Assembly (NCBI GenBank): GCA_032027005.1
Contig: JAVSMW010000012.1
Span: 109,313 to 173,312 of the forward strand
Direction: 5' to 3'
Source of the DNA: JAVSMW01 sp032027005
GTDB taxonomy: Bacteria > Bacillota > Thermincolia > Thermincolales > UBA2595
DNA: 64,000 bases
Below the pieces are notes generated by a model. That model searched no databases. It was not told where the DNA came from and was given only the letters and a program-made list of their open reading frames with translations. Shown in pieces: positions 63,888-64,000 of the stretch (position 1 is its first letter; each line of letters begins with the position of its first letter). Made by a program: the position numbers and the translations under genes.

Positions 63888-64000
63888 TACATTACCTCCT
63901 CTTGTGCGCACGTTGTGCGCTTCATATATATTTCATAGAAACCATCGCTCCTGCAATGCGATGTAAGACAACCGACTTACCTCATGCGAAAGCCTCTGAG

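Noticed and set aside
1..64000. CRISPR arrays, tRNA or rRNA genes
   Set aside because: No regularly spaced direct repeats with unique spacers and no tRNA- or rRNA-like segments were seen; repeats found are tandem, palindromic or dispersed.

Overview
The window reads as a chromosomal segment of an anaerobic, endospore-forming Firmicute of the Clostridia, most like Peptococcaceae/Desulfotomaculum-type organisms. Evidence: SpoIVFA/SpoIVFB, a GerA-GerB-GerC-GerC operon, LonB beside LonA, Rex, MinE together with MinCD, a T-box before valS, and Shine-Dalgarno-led genes nearly all on the minus strand (only the germinant-receptor operon is on plus). Species placement is inference.

Layout. 1-8583: a minus-strand operon of three SMC-like genes matching the Wadjet (JetA-JetB-JetC) plan, followed 9 bp later by an SNF2 helicase that runs off the left edge. 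8679-8814: a block of hairpins like an IS200/IS605 right end. 8879-10365: an ECF sigma factor and its membrane anti-sigma factor. 10647-16709: rng, the TIGR03936/TIGR03960 pair, and spoIVFB/spoIVFA. 17102-17884: a small insert (truncated YhcG/DUF1016 gene plus XRE regulator). 17897-29183: cell-shape and division block (DUF342/FapA, rodA, minE-minD-minC, mrdA, mreD-mreC-mreB, radC, maf). 29795-36890: rex, a SPOR-domain protein, a Crp/Fnr regulator, folC, valS with T-box and a duplicated promoter. 37074-41982 (+): germinant receptor operon. 42120-44559: TIGR04086 membrane protein, a decayed ABC ATPase behind a GntR/YtrA regulator with a palindromic operator, and a Na+/Ca2+ exchanger-family protein. 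44929-54295: engB, lonA, lonB, clpX, clpP, tig, with an antitoxin and broken toxin between lonB and clpX. 54508-58017: a GT39-like glycosyltransferase and a large membrane protein with an alkaline-phosphatase-like ectodomain. 58147-62534: type I restriction-modification genes (M-S-R) with a half-size specificity subunit. 62535-63887: a small inverted-repeat element, a frameshifted VOC-family gene and a small membrane protein.

How it fits together. The housekeeping core couples envelope elongation (RodA/PBP2/MreBCD), septum placement (MinCDE) and sporulation (SpoIVF, Ger, LonB) with proteostasis (Lon, ClpXP, trigger factor). Accessory DNA interrupts conserved order in several places: after rng (where rplU-rpmA-obg usually follow), between spoIVFA and fapA, between lonB and clpX, and at the right end. 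Two defence modules bracket the window: the Wadjet-like/SNF2 operon at the left and the type I R-M system at the right. The most unusual item is the JetABC-like operon joined to an SNF2 translocase, with no JetD-type nuclease visible inside the window. Other notable items are a MinC lacking its FtsZ-inhibiting domain, a G11 tract inside spoIVFB, a perfect 31-bp tandem duplication that duplicates the valS promoter, and several decaying genes.
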